NCBI RefSeq assembly: GCF_049065735.1
Contig: NZ_JBAKHD010000007.1
Span: forward strand, 62,001 to 126,000
Source: Paramesorhizobium sp049065735
Lineage (GTDB): Bacteria; Pseudomonadota; Alphaproteobacteria; Rhizobiales; Rhizobiaceae
Direction: 5' to 3'
DNA: 64,000 nt
Both the position numbers and the translations under genes were made by a program. Under the pieces are notes generated by a model, which did no database searches, was not told where the DNA came from, and saw only the letters and a program-made list of their open reading frames with translations. Below, piece by piece: positions 25,083 through 33,631 of the stretch; positions within the stretch are counted from its first letter, which is position 1, and every line of letters begins with the position of its first letter.

Positions 25083-25731
25083 GGAGCCGCTCGGGCAGAG
25101 GGTCGCCCTTCGCCAGCGCGTCGGCGAAGGTGTGATTGATGTCGCGATGGATCGCTTCGTCCTCGCGCATGGCTTTGATGACGTCCCTCAGACGCGCTTC
25201 CGGCTCCAGGTCCCAATAGGCGATGGCGGCGGATGGAGCGGGAATGTCCACCTGCTCGCCTCGTTCGATGCAGCCGAGCAAATGCGAATAACCACGCACC
25301 GCCGCTTCCGAAAGATAGCCCGCCAGCCGATGGGCGGTGCGCGGAGAGAGAAGATAGAGCAGGAAGAAGGCGTTGTAGAACGCGCCCTGCGCGAGAACGA
25401 TCAGCAGCCGTTCTAGAGGGATCGGACGGCGAATCGCGACGAAGACCATCAGATGGGCGCGTTGGTTCTCGGCCTCTTCCATGAAGACCCGGACCCAGCC
25501 CCGGTCGTCGATCATCCGGCGCAGGCATTTCAGATGCAGCAATGTCGCCGCCACCATGCCGGGCACAGCGGAGATCGTCTCCAGAACGACGGCATGGCTG
25601 CCATAGCGCCGTCCGAAAAGTACGCGTGCGGCGGCGGACATCATACACGAAATTCCCGCTGCCGCCCGGTCGGCGAAGGTCGCCGGTTCGCGGTGGCGGA
25701 CAAGATCCAGCTTGTTGACATCAAGCATCAT
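25072..25731 (-). CDS. Alternative oxidase homologue with altered diiron motifs
   Basis: A 219-aa membrane-associated protein of the alternative oxidase (AOX) family, normally a non-pumping, NO- and cyanide-insensitive ubiquinol oxidase. Family motifs run in order: LETISAVPGM (E51), AENQRAHL (canonical NERMHL), YLSEAAV (canonical LEEEA) and REDEAIHRDINH (E192, H195). H93 is kept, but the NERMHL glutamate is Q90 and the first LEEEA glutamate aligns with S141 without gaps (E142 is adjacent). GGAG precedes the ATG. A TTG-N8-CAA box lies 67.5 bp upstream, suggesting NO control. Oxidase activity is uncertain. Confidence 0.8.
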   Translation of the reverse strand: MMLDVNKLDLVRHREPATFADRAAAGISCMMSAAARVLFGRRYGSHAVVLETISAVPGMVAATLLHLKCLRRMIDDRGWVRVFMEEAENQRAHLMVFVAIRRPIPLERLLIVLAQGAFYNAFFLLYLLSPRTAHRLAGYLSEAAVRGYSHLLGCIERGEQVDIPAPSAAIAYWDLEPEARLRDVIKAMREDEAIHRDINHTFADALAKGDPLPERLLTE

Positions 25732-25791
25732 GGCACTCCGTTCGGATCAGGCTTTGCAAATCAAAACCTACCCATCCTTTTCTTTGAGTCT

Positions 25792-25805
25792 TTGCCCGGA
25801 GACAA
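25792..25805. promoter_or_regulatory. NnrR/FNR-type box between oxidase homologue and nnrR
   Basis: TTGCCCGGAGACAA has TTG and CAA half-sites 8 bp apart. Its centre is 67.5 bp upstream of the oxidase homologue start, close to the distances seen at norC (72) and nirK (65.5). It could also allow autoregulation of the regulator gene on the other side (84 bp). Confidence 0.65.
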
Positions 25806-25882
25806 AGAGGAAGGTGGGCGTTGATGCCATGTGTATGCCGAACCCTGCCGGTGGGGGCAGGGATGGGGTATATGGGGCGCAG

Positions 25883-26581
25883 ATGGAGCGTCGTTCAGCT
25901 CTCGACATCCTAGGAGAGGCGGAGCTTTTCCGGAATGTTCCGGAAGAAGCGCTTCAACGCCTGCACGCGCTCGGATTCTCCGTTCACGTCGCTCAGCATG
26001 AGCCGCTGTTTCACCAAGGCGATGAAGCGGCGAGCCTCTATATCGTGCTCGACGGCTATCTGCGGACGACGCAGATGACCCTCTCCGGCCATCAGCTGAT
26101 TCTGCGCTATCTCGGCCCCGGCGGACTGGCCGGCCATGCCGCCCTCAGCAGCGATCCGCATCATCCCGCCACCGTGGTGGCCGTCCGTGAAAGCCATCTC
26201 ATTGGCTGGTCCCGCAAGACCATCCGCCAGATCATGGCCGATCATCCCCCCATCGCCATGAATGCCCTTAACATTCTCAACCAGCGCTATCAGGAGATGC
26301 AGCAGCGCCTCACGGAGCTTTCCGTCGAAGGCGTCGAGCAGCGCATCGCCCGCACCGTCCTGCGGCTGATCCGCCAGGCAGGGCGGCGCACCGCGCGTGG
26401 TATCGAACTGGCCTTCCCGCTCTCCCGGCAGGATCTGGCGGAGATGACGGGGACGACGCTCTACACCGTCAGCCGCACCTTCAGCACCTGGGAGGAGAGG
26501 GGCTTCGTCGCCAGCGGCCGGCGGAGGATGATCGTGCGCGAACCGCGCCATCTCGCTACCATCGCGGGTGAAGACGCCTGA
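25883..26581 (+). CDS. nnrR: Crp/Fnr family NO-responsive regulator (NnrR/DNR type)
   Basis: A 232-aa regulator. Cyclic-nucleotide-binding-like beta roll (about 15-125) with FHQGDEAASLYIVLDGYLRT, dimer helix, and a C-terminal helix-turn-helix with LSRQDLAEMTGTTLYTVSRT (E and R recognition residues for TTG half-sites). There is no N-terminal cysteine cluster, so it is not an oxygen-sensing FNR. Its position inside nir/nor genes indicates NnrR. ATG at 25883 gives normal family length; in-frame ATGs at 25829 and 25835 are possible. Its stop codon abuts the convergent nirV stop. Confidence 0.85.
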   Translation: MERRSALDILGEAELFRNVPEEALQRLHALGFSVHVAQHEPLFHQGDEAASLYIVLDGYLRTTQMTLSGHQLILRYLGPGGLAGHAALSSDPHHPATVVAVRESHLIGWSRKTIRQIMADHPPIAMNALNILNQRYQEMQQRLTELSVEGVEQRIARTVLRLIRQAGRRTARGIELAFPLSRQDLAEMTGTTLYTVSRTFSTWEERGFVASGRRRMIVREPRHLATIAGEDA

Positions 26582-27478
26582 CTATTCGATCCTCGGCCAT
26601 TCGTGCCATGAGCGGCTCCCCCTTACGCTCGCCAGCAGGCGCGAGAAGAGCGAGCCTTCGTCATCGTCCCGCACCAGCCTGAAACCGAGATTGGCCGGCG
26701 GCGTGCCGACCGAGCAGCCGCCCGAGCGCGGGTCGCGGATGAAATCGGTGATGTAGGAGCGATGCTCGCCCGCCACGACACGCACGCCGCAATTGACCGT
26801 CAGCTCACCCTTCGGCGCGCCTTCCGGCCCAAGCGCCTGCCGGGTGAAACAACTATCCGTCCATTCCCAGACATTGCCGGCGATATCGAGCAGGCCGTTT
26901 TCATTCATTCCGAAGGAGCCGAAAGGACGCGGCGCTTTTTCCGCCGTGGTCTTGCGCAGCGCTTCCTGATCGTATTTCGCAAGCCAGCGTTCGGCAAAGC
27001 CGCCATTGGCGCTTACCCCGAGCGCTTCGTCCTTCGCGCGCGAGCCGGCGGCGAGCCACCATTCCTCATCCGTCGGCAGACGCCAGCGCTGGCCGGTTTG
27101 CCGGGACAGCCAGTCGGCATAGGCTGTCGCATCCTGCCAATTGACGCCGACCGCCGGAAAGTCCGGGCGGCTCCCGCCGCCGTCGCGCGCCTGACATGCG
27201 CCATCCGCGACGCAAGCGGCATAATCCGCCTCGCTCACCTGCGTTTCCATGATCGAAAACGGCCGCTTTATCTTCATGCGGATGAGGGGGCCATCGACCG
27301 GCTGTCCCTCAACTGTGAACTCGCCCGCGACGCGGTAGCGGAATTCGCCCGGCTCGATACGCACCAGAGCGGGTGCCAATGGCGCTGCGGTCGAGGATTT
27401 GTCCAGGCCGGATGGAACGCCTGCGCCGAGCAGTGCCGCCGAGCCGAGGGCCAGCAGGGAAATGGGAATTGCGCGCAT
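26582..27478 (-). CDS. nirV: NirV, formylglycine-generating enzyme-like protein
   Basis: A 298-aa exported protein of the SUMF1/FGE-sulfatase fold commonly encoded beside nirK. The N-terminal signal is MRAIPISLLALGSAALLGAG. The domain runs from RIEPGEFRYRVAGEF through VGVNWQDATAYADWLSRQTG, RLPTDEEWWLAAG and GNVWEWTDSCF to GFRLVRDDD. ATG at 27478 has GGAG 9 nt upstream. It lies downstream of nirK across a 170-bp gap containing an inverted repeat. Its role in nitrite reductase function is not settled. Confidence 0.88.
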   Translation of the reverse strand: MRAIPISLLALGSAALLGAGVPSGLDKSSTAAPLAPALVRIEPGEFRYRVAGEFTVEGQPVDGPLIRMKIKRPFSIMETQVSEADYAACVADGACQARDGGGSRPDFPAVGVNWQDATAYADWLSRQTGQRWRLPTDEEWWLAAGSRAKDEALGVSANGGFAERWLAKYDQEALRKTTAEKAPRPFGSFGMNENGLLDIAGNVWEWTDSCFTRQALGPEGAPKGELTVNCGVRVVAGEHRSYITDFIRDPRSGGCSVGTPPANLGFRLVRDDDEGSLFSRLLASVRGSRSWHEWPRIE

Positions 27479-27516
27479 TGCCGTTGCTCCGTAACCCGCT
27501 CTCTCACCCTCGTCCT

Positions 27517-27644
27517 TCGAGGCTCCGCTTCGCTGCGCACCTCTGGATGAGGGCAAGAGAGCTGCCGTCGCTGCACTTCATCGTCGGGGGAGGCGCCACC
27601 GCACTCAACCTCATGGTGAGGTATGGAGCGAAGCGGAGCCTCGA
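27517..27644. repeat. Inverted repeat between nirK and nirV
   Basis: Perfect 18-bp arms TCGAGGCTCCGCTTCGCT (27517-27534) and its complement at 27627-27644 enclose 92 nt. The arm resembles a common Hyphomicrobiales intergenic repeat. It is placed directly after nirK, so it may protect or terminate the nirK message. Confidence 0.75.
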
Positions 27645-27648
27645 ACCA

Positions 27649-28779
27649 CTACATCGTACCGTTTTTAGCCTCGATGGGGCCTGCCGGACGCACCTGCTTC
27701 ATCAGATCGTCATTCCAGGTGCCCTCGACCTTGAAATGCGCCGCCGCGCCCAGTTCGAAGGCCTCGATGAGGTTGTGGTTGACATAGGCGTAGACGCCGG
27801 GCTGCAGGAACGTATAGAGCGCCGCTCCTGCCGAGCCGCCCCGGATGAACCAGGTCTCCAGATCCTTCTCAGGCGGGTTGTTGAACTTGCCGGTCTCCCA
27901 CACATAGTCGCCATGGCCACCGATCAGGTGGGGGCGCGTGTCGCGGTTGGCCTGCGAATGGACCACGAGGACCGTCTCGCCGACCTTCGCCTTGAGGGCA
28001 TTTTCGCCGGTCAAGGCCCCGACCTTGCCATTGAAGACGACATGGGTGGGTGTCAGCTTGCGCATCACCTCCAGCGTGTCCTCATAGGCCTCGCCGGGCG
28101 AGCCATAGGTCTTGTACTTGCCGTTCTCGTCCTTGGGGACATAAAAGTCGTTCTCGCCGACATAGTAGACCCGGTCATAGCGCAGCGGATTGCCCTTTTC
28201 GTCCTTGAGTCCGTCTCGCGGCAGGACCATGACGGTTCCGCTCATGCCCGAGACTACATGCCAGGGCACCATGCCTTCAGGCGCGCAGTGATAGACGAAG
28301 GTGCCGGGCCGCGTTGCCTTCCAGCGCAGCACCACCTGCTCGCCCGGATGAACGACCGTCAATCCGCCGCCACCGAGCGCGCCAGTCGCCGAGTGGAAGT
28401 CGATATTGTGCGGCATGGAGTTTGTCTCGGGATTGACGAGGGTGAGCTCGACATAATCCCCCTCATGCACCACCATCATCGGGCCGGGGATCGAGCCGTT
28501 GAAGGTCATGGCTTGAAGCTTCGTGCCCTCCTTATCGATGACGATTTCCTTTTCCTGAACCGCCATCTTGAACTCCACAATCTTCGGGCCGTCCTTGGCC
28601 ACCTGTTCGTGCGGGTGGACGAAAGGCGGAACCGCCAACTCGACCTTCTGCCGCGGCAGGTTTTCCACCTCCGCAGGGGTTGCTTCCGCCATGGCGGGCA
28701 GGCTCCCCGCCATGAGCGGCGTTGAAATCGCGAGGGCCGCAAGCGCCGAGCTTGTGAGTAGATTGCGCCGGTTTAACAT
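27649..28779 (-). CDS. nirK: Copper-containing nitrite reductase NirK
   Basis: A 376-aa periplasmic enzyme reducing nitrite to NO. A Tat-type signal (MLNRRNLLTSSALAALA) is followed by two cupredoxin domains. Type 1 copper ligands are H124, C165, H174 and M179 (HCAPEGMVPWHVVSGM); type 2 ligands are H129 and H164 plus a later His in the NHNLIEAF region; the catalytic Asp is D127 in HNIDFH. ATG at 28779 follows GGAGGCG by 5 nt. An NnrR-type box is centred 65.5 bp upstream. Confidence 0.97.
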   Translation of the reverse strand: MLNRRNLLTSSALAALAISTPLMAGSLPAMAEATPAEVENLPRQKVELAVPPFVHPHEQVAKDGPKIVEFKMAVQEKEIVIDKEGTKLQAMTFNGSIPGPMMVVHEGDYVELTLVNPETNSMPHNIDFHSATGALGGGGLTVVHPGEQVVLRWKATRPGTFVYHCAPEGMVPWHVVSGMSGTVMVLPRDGLKDEKGNPLRYDRVYYVGENDFYVPKDENGKYKTYGSPGEAYEDTLEVMRKLTPTHVVFNGKVGALTGENALKAKVGETVLVVHSQANRDTRPHLIGGHGDYVWETGKFNNPPEKDLETWFIRGGSAGAALYTFLQPGVYAYVNHNLIEAFELGAAAHFKVEGTWNDDLMKQVRPAGPIEAKNGTM

Positions 28780-28837
28780 AGGTCGCCTCCAGTCGTTGTT
28801 GATGCCTGGAGCATGCACCCATCCCGGTAAGGTATTT

Positions 28838-28851
28838 TTGCGGGCCAGCAA
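28838..28851. promoter_or_regulatory. NnrR/FNR-type box upstream of nirK
   Basis: TTGCGGGCCAGCAA (reverse strand TTGCTGGCCCGCAA), half-sites 8 bp apart, centred 65.5 bp from the nirK start codon. The GGCC centre is shared with the norC box. Confidence 0.75.
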
Positions 28852-28991
28852 TTAACGGGGGTAAGAAGGCGGAATTTTATATTGGCGCGGCGGAAGCAGC
28901 CAAGCTGCTTCGGATAGGCCAAATTGGGCTTTGACGCGTGGAGAGATTCTCCATAAACACGAATCCGGGAAAATGACCGGGAATTTCAATA

Positions 28992-30320
28992 ATGAACATA
29001 TCGATGATCGGGACGGGATATGTCGGGCTCGTCTCGGGGGTTTGCTTCGCGGAATTCGGCTTTCAAGTCAGTTGCGTCGATTTGAACGAAGCCTTGATCG
29101 CAAGACTCTCCGCGGGCGAAGTAACGATCTATGAGCCGGGGCTGGATGAACTTATGGCGCGCAACATGCGTGACGGCCGGCTCTCCTTCACCACCGATCT
29201 TGCCGCCAGCGTGGCTGATGCCGATGTCGTTTTCATCGCGGTGGGAACCCCGTCGCGCCGTGGCGACGGCGAGGCGGACCTGCAATATATCGAGGCTGCC
29301 GCCGACGCGGTGGCGGCCGCGATGAAGCCTGGCGCGGTCATCGTCATCAAGTCGACCGTCGTGGTCGGCACCAATGCGCGCATTCGCGACCGCATCCGCG
29401 CCGCGCGTCCGGGCGTCGAATTCTCGATGGTTTCCAACCCTGAATTCCTGCGCGAAGGTTCCGCCATCGAGGATTTCATGCGGCCCGACCGTGTGGTGGT
29501 AGGCGTCGAGGATGCTCGCGGCCGCGAGGTGATGCAGCGCGTCTACAGGCCGCTCTACCTGCGCGAGACGCCGATGGTGGTGACGACGCTGGAGAATGCC
29601 GAAATCATCAAATATGCCGCCAACGCCTTCCTGGCGATGAAGGTCACCTTCATCAACCAGGTGGCCGACCTTTGCGAGAAGACAGGCGGAAACGTCCAGG
29701 AGGTGGCGAAGGCCATCGGGATGGACAATCGTATCGGCTCGAAATTCCTCCATGCGGGCCCCGGCTTTGGCGGCTCGTGCTTCCCCAAGGACACGCGCGC
29801 CTTTGCCGCGACGGGACGGCGTTTCGGTGCGCCCCAAACCCTGATCGAGGAGGTGGTTGATGTCAACGAGGCGCGCAAACAGGCGATGGCTGCGCGAATC
29901 GTCGAGGCCGCGCGGGAGAAGGGCGCAACGACCGTCGCCGTGCTCGGCATTGCTTTCAAACCGAACACGGATGATATCCGCGAGTCGCCGGCGCTCGATA
30001 TCGTGCCTGCGATCCAGAAAGCGGGGCTGACGGTGCGCGCCCATGATCCCGAGGCCATGGAGGTTGCGAAGGGCACGCTGCCTGATGTGATCTGGTGCGC
30101 CTCGGCCTATGAGGCAGCGGAAGGCGCGGGCGTCGTTGCGCTTCTAACCGAGTGGAACGCTTATCGTGCGCTCGATTTGAAAAAGATAGCCCGCCTTATG
30201 GATGGCAATGTGATGATCGACTTGCGCAATGTCTACAAGCCGGAGGATATTGAGGGCACCGGCCTCGATTACCGGTCGGTGGGCAAAGGCGCGGTTCGTT
30301 CGGTCGGAGTCAAGGCATAG
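28992..30320 (+). CDS. ugd: UDP-glucose 6-dehydrogenase
   Basis: A 442-aa NAD-dependent enzyme making UDP-glucuronate. The N-terminal Rossmann domain is MNISMIGTGYVGLVSGVCFA; the central dimer helix region and the catalytic Cys in FGGSCFPKDT follow; the C-terminal UDP-binding domain includes GIAFKPNTDDIRESPAL. It is the first gene of a polysaccharide precursor set (ugd, phosphomannomutase, manC) with 15- and 59-nt gaps. GDP-mannose dehydrogenase is the nearest alternative, but the sequence fits UDP-glucose dehydrogenase better. Confidence 0.9.
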   Translation: MNISMIGTGYVGLVSGVCFAEFGFQVSCVDLNEALIARLSAGEVTIYEPGLDELMARNMRDGRLSFTTDLAASVADADVVFIAVGTPSRRGDGEADLQYIEAAADAVAAAMKPGAVIVIKSTVVVGTNARIRDRIRAARPGVEFSMVSNPEFLREGSAIEDFMRPDRVVVGVEDARGREVMQRVYRPLYLRETPMVVTTLENAEIIKYAANAFLAMKVTFINQVADLCEKTGGNVQEVAKAIGMDNRIGSKFLHAGPGFGGSCFPKDTRAFAATGRRFGAPQTLIEEVVDVNEARKQAMAARIVEAAREKGATTVAVLGIAFKPNTDDIRESPALDIVPAIQKAGLTVRAHDPEAMEVAKGTLPDVIWCASAYEAAEGAGVVALLTEWNAYRALDLKKIARLMDGNVMIDLRNVYKPEDIEGTGLDYRSVGKGAVRSVGVKA

Positions 30321-30335
30321 CAGGGTCGCGGTGGC

Positions 30336-31763
30336 ATGAGCGGTCTGAAATTCGGAACAAGCGGCCTGCGCGGGCTGGTGACGGAACTGGGCGACGATGT
30401 CTGCGCGGCCTATACGGCTGCGTTCTTGAACCATCTCACCAACGGTCACGCCGTTCCGAAAGACGGGCTTCTCCTGATCGGGCATGACTTGCGCGACAGC
30501 AGCCCGCGAATGGCCCGCGCCTGCATTGGCGCGGCAAAAGCATTCGGCATGCGGGTGGAAAATTGCGGCCCCTTGCCGACCCCGGCGCTGGCGTTCCGGG
30601 CCCTGGAGCTGGGCGCTCCGGCCATCATGGTCACGGGCAGCCATATTCCAGCCGACCGCAACGGCTTGAAATTCTATCGCCCGGATGGCGAGATCGACAA
30701 AGCGGACGAAGCCGGCATTCTGGCACATCTGGATTTCAAAGAGCCTGCACGCGCCGGGAATGACGATGAGCCCCGCTCGGGCCGGGCCCTGGAGGACTAT
30801 GCCGGGCGCTGCGTATCGCTGCTTCGGCCCGGCGCGCTCCGGGGCAAGCGGATCGGCGTTTATCAGCACAGTTCCGTTGCCCGCGATCTTATGATCGATC
30901 TTCTAAAAAGCGCTGGGGCGGACGCGGTCGCGGTGGGACGCTCCGATGTCTTCGTGCCCGTCGACACGGAAGCGCTTCGCCCCGAGGATGTTGCCTTCGC
31001 CAGGGAAGCCTGCCGGGATTTGCAGCTGGACGCGCTCGTCTCCACGGATGGCGATGCCGACCGGCCGCTTATCGCCGACGAGGCGGGGGACTTTTTGCGC
31101 GGCGACATGGTCGGGCTGCTGACGGCCCGCTTCCTTGGCGCCGACGCGGTGGTGACGCCGGTTACCTCCAACACCTCTATCGAGCAATGCGGGCTTTTCG
31201 CGCGTGTCTACCGTACGCGTGTCGGCTCCCCCTATGTCATCGAGGGGATGAACAAGACTCGCGCCGAGGGCTGCAGGTGCATCGTCGGGTTCGAGGCGAA
31301 TGGCGGTGTCTTGCTTGGCTCATCGGTGGATGTGGAAGGCTGCGAGGTCAAAGCCTTGCCGACGCGCGATGCCATGCTGCCGATTTTAAGCGTGCTGGGC
31401 ATGGCGGCGAGGGAGGGCGCATCGCTGTCGCAGCTCGTGGCGCAATTGCCCTCCCGCTATACCGGCAGCGGGAGGCTCGAGAACATATCCGCTGAAAAGA
31501 GCGCTTCCTTCCTGAAAAGCCTTGAAGACGGCCAAGCCATGCAGGCTTTCTTCGCCGATATGGGTTCCGTGCGCGACAGCGACCGTATCGACGGCACGCG
31601 TGTTGTCCTCGAAAATGGCGAACTCGTGCATTATCGTGCCTCGGGCAATGCGCCGGAATTGCGCTGCTATACGGAAGCCGGATCGCGCGAACGCGCTGGC
31701 GAGCTTCTCGCATGGGGGCTGGAAAGGGCGGCGCGTGCATTGAGCGGCGCAAGTCTTTCTTAG
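30336..31763 (+). CDS. Phosphomannomutase / phosphohexomutase
   Basis: A 475-aa alpha-D-phosphohexomutase. The catalytic serine loop is VTGSHIPADRNGLKFY (TGSHIP, where many homologues have TASHNP), the metal-binding loop STDGDADRPLIADE, and the sugar-binding loop GFEANGGVLLGSS. It should interconvert mannose-6-P and mannose-1-P, feeding the adjacent manC product. Its start is 15 nt after ugd, so it is in the same operon. Confidence 0.9.
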   Translation: MSGLKFGTSGLRGLVTELGDDVCAAYTAAFLNHLTNGHAVPKDGLLLIGHDLRDSSPRMARACIGAAKAFGMRVENCGPLPTPALAFRALELGAPAIMVTGSHIPADRNGLKFYRPDGEIDKADEAGILAHLDFKEPARAGNDDEPRSGRALEDYAGRCVSLLRPGALRGKRIGVYQHSSVARDLMIDLLKSAGADAVAVGRSDVFVPVDTEALRPEDVAFAREACRDLQLDALVSTDGDADRPLIADEAGDFLRGDMVGLLTARFLGADAVVTPVTSNTSIEQCGLFARVYRTRVGSPYVIEGMNKTRAEGCRCIVGFEANGGVLLGSSVDVEGCEVKALPTRDAMLPILSVLGMAAREGASLSQLVAQLPSRYTGSGRLENISAEKSASFLKSLEDGQAMQAFFADMGSVRDSDRIDGTRVVLENGELVHYRASGNAPELRCYTEAGSRERAGELLAWGLERAARALSGASLS

Positions 31764-31822
31764 TTACCTGATCTTATTCGTAGGTCAGCATTTGTTCGGG
31801 ACCACGCTTAGGGAGTTCCACG

Positions 31823-33241
31823 ATGACGAAGATCATACCTGCGATCATGAGCGGCGGCGTTGGTGCCCGTCTGTGGCCCGTTTCGCGGGAGGCGCACCCG
31901 AAGCCCTTTATCCGTCTTGCTGACGGAAAGAGCCTTTTGCAGCACACCTTGCTGCGCGCTGCGGCTCTGCCCGATGTCGAACAGGTGCTGACGGTGACCA
32001 ATCGCGAGCTCTTCTTCAAGACGGAGGACGAGTATCGTGAACTCGACATGCCCCGTGCCGGGTTTACCTATCTTCTGGAGCCGGTCGGTCGCGATACTGC
32101 TGCAGCCGCTGCCATCGTGACGCTGCATGTGCAGCAAACCTATGGGGACGATGCCGTCATCGTCCTCTTTCCAGCCGATCACATGGTCACGGATGTGGCG
32201 GCTTTCCGCGCCGCGGCGGAAAAGGCGGTCGCGCTTGCTGAAACCGGGCGGCTGGTGACCTTCGGCATCCATCCGGAATATCCGGAAACCGGCTATGGCT
32301 ATATCGAGGCCGATGGCGAGGATGTCATCCGCTTCGTCGAGAAGCCGGATCTCGGGCGCGCCAGGGAATACCTTGCCTCGGGCCGATTCTATTGGAACTC
32401 GGGCATGTTCTGCTTTTCTGCCGGAACGATGGTCCGGCTCATGGAGCAACATTGCCCCGAGATCCTTGCCAGAAGCGGCGAAGCGCTCGCCGCTGCCCGG
32501 CAATCCGCGGTCGCGAGCGGCACACGGATCGAGATCGATGCCGAAGATTTCCTGCAAGTGCCGAAGCAATCGATCGACTATGCGGTCTTGGAAAAGGCCA
32601 GCAATATCGCCGTTGTCGGCTGCGATATCGGCTGGAGCGATATCGGCTCGTGGAATGCAGTGGCGGAACTGACCGCCCCGGACGGGACGGGCAACCGGAT
32701 CGTTGGCGATGCGGTCCTTCATGATGTGAAAAATTGTTACATCGACAGCACGGAACGGCTCGTCGGCGCTGTCGGTGTGAAGGACCTGATCATTGTCGAT
32801 TCGGCGGATGCCTTGCTGGTTGCGCACAAAGATGAGGCGCAGAACGTGAAGCACCTCGTCAAACAGTTAAAAGCGGCCGGTCATGAGGCGTATAATCTTC
32901 ACCGGACAGTACATCGGCCGTGGGGCACCTATACGATTCTCGAGGAAGGCGAGCGCTTCAAGATTAAGCGCATCGAGGTGAAACCCGGTGCAAGCCTCAG
33001 CCTGCAGATGCATTATCACCGCTCGGAGCATTGGGTCGTGGTCAGCGGCACCGCAAAAGTCGTCAACGGCGACCGCGAGCTGATTCTCGGGACGAATGAA
33101 TCCACCTATATTCCGTGCGGGACGAAGCACCGCCTTGAGAACCCCGGCATCATGCGGCTCGTCATGATCGAAGTGCAAAGCGGAGAGTATTTGGGGGAAG
33201 ATGACATTGTCCGTTTCGATGATGTTTACGGACGCCGTTGA
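31823..33241 (+). CDS. manC: Mannose-1-phosphate guanylyltransferase / mannose-6-phosphate isomerase
   Basis: A 472-aa bifunctional enzyme giving GDP-mannose. The N-terminal nucleotidyltransferase has MSGGVGARLWPVSREAHPKP (pyrophosphorylase signature) and FVEKPD. The C-terminal type II isomerase cupin (about 350-470) has RPWGTYTILEEGERFKIKRI and LSLQMHYHRSEHW. AGGGAG precedes the ATG by 7 nt. With the upstream mutase it supplies GDP-mannose for an exopolysaccharide. Confidence 0.95.
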   Translation: MTKIIPAIMSGGVGARLWPVSREAHPKPFIRLADGKSLLQHTLLRAAALPDVEQVLTVTNRELFFKTEDEYRELDMPRAGFTYLLEPVGRDTAAAAAIVTLHVQQTYGDDAVIVLFPADHMVTDVAAFRAAAEKAVALAETGRLVTFGIHPEYPETGYGYIEADGEDVIRFVEKPDLGRAREYLASGRFYWNSGMFCFSAGTMVRLMEQHCPEILARSGEALAAARQSAVASGTRIEIDAEDFLQVPKQSIDYAVLEKASNIAVVGCDIGWSDIGSWNAVAELTAPDGTGNRIVGDAVLHDVKNCYIDSTERLVGAVGVKDLIIVDSADALLVAHKDEAQNVKHLVKQLKAAGHEAYNLHRTVHRPWGTYTILEEGERFKIKRIEVKPGASLSLQMHYHRSEHWVVVSGTAKVVNGDRELILGTNESTYIPCGTKHRLENPGIMRLVMIEVQSGEYLGEDDIVRFDDVYGRR

Positions 33242-33631
33242 TCGGTGCATATAACGGGCCGAATGCGCCTGATGTCGTGGGGACATTTTAGTTTAGTCGA
33301 GGGAAATATACTGTCGTTTCGTTGGCGCTGCGAAATGTGGTCCATCTGCCATCCTTTCGGTAAAGGCGGCTCCGTGGAGGAGTGCGGCCTTCAGAAAATG
33401 GTTGAGGCAGGCTGAGCAACTCTTTTCCAACATGACCGTCGGGTCTTGTTTGCGACGTTTATCGAAATTGTGCGGTGCGATGTTTTTCACTAAGATATTT
33501 CAAGTTCAGCTTGAGCGTGCTAACCATCATATCTCGTGGGAATGGGTTCATTTGGCGCCCGAGAATCGGGACAAGCCAGCCTTGCACAGAACCGGCGGGG
33601 ATTCTGTGCGGGAAGAACGGAGTGTTGTGTA
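33242..33631. other. 390-bp intergenic region before the CapD-like gene
   Basis: This stretch separates manC from the next polysaccharide gene and is AT-richer than its neighbours. Several short frames exist on both strands, but none shows recognisable protein features. A separate promoter for the downstream gene is likely here; I cannot identify its elements with confidence. Confidence 0.4.
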
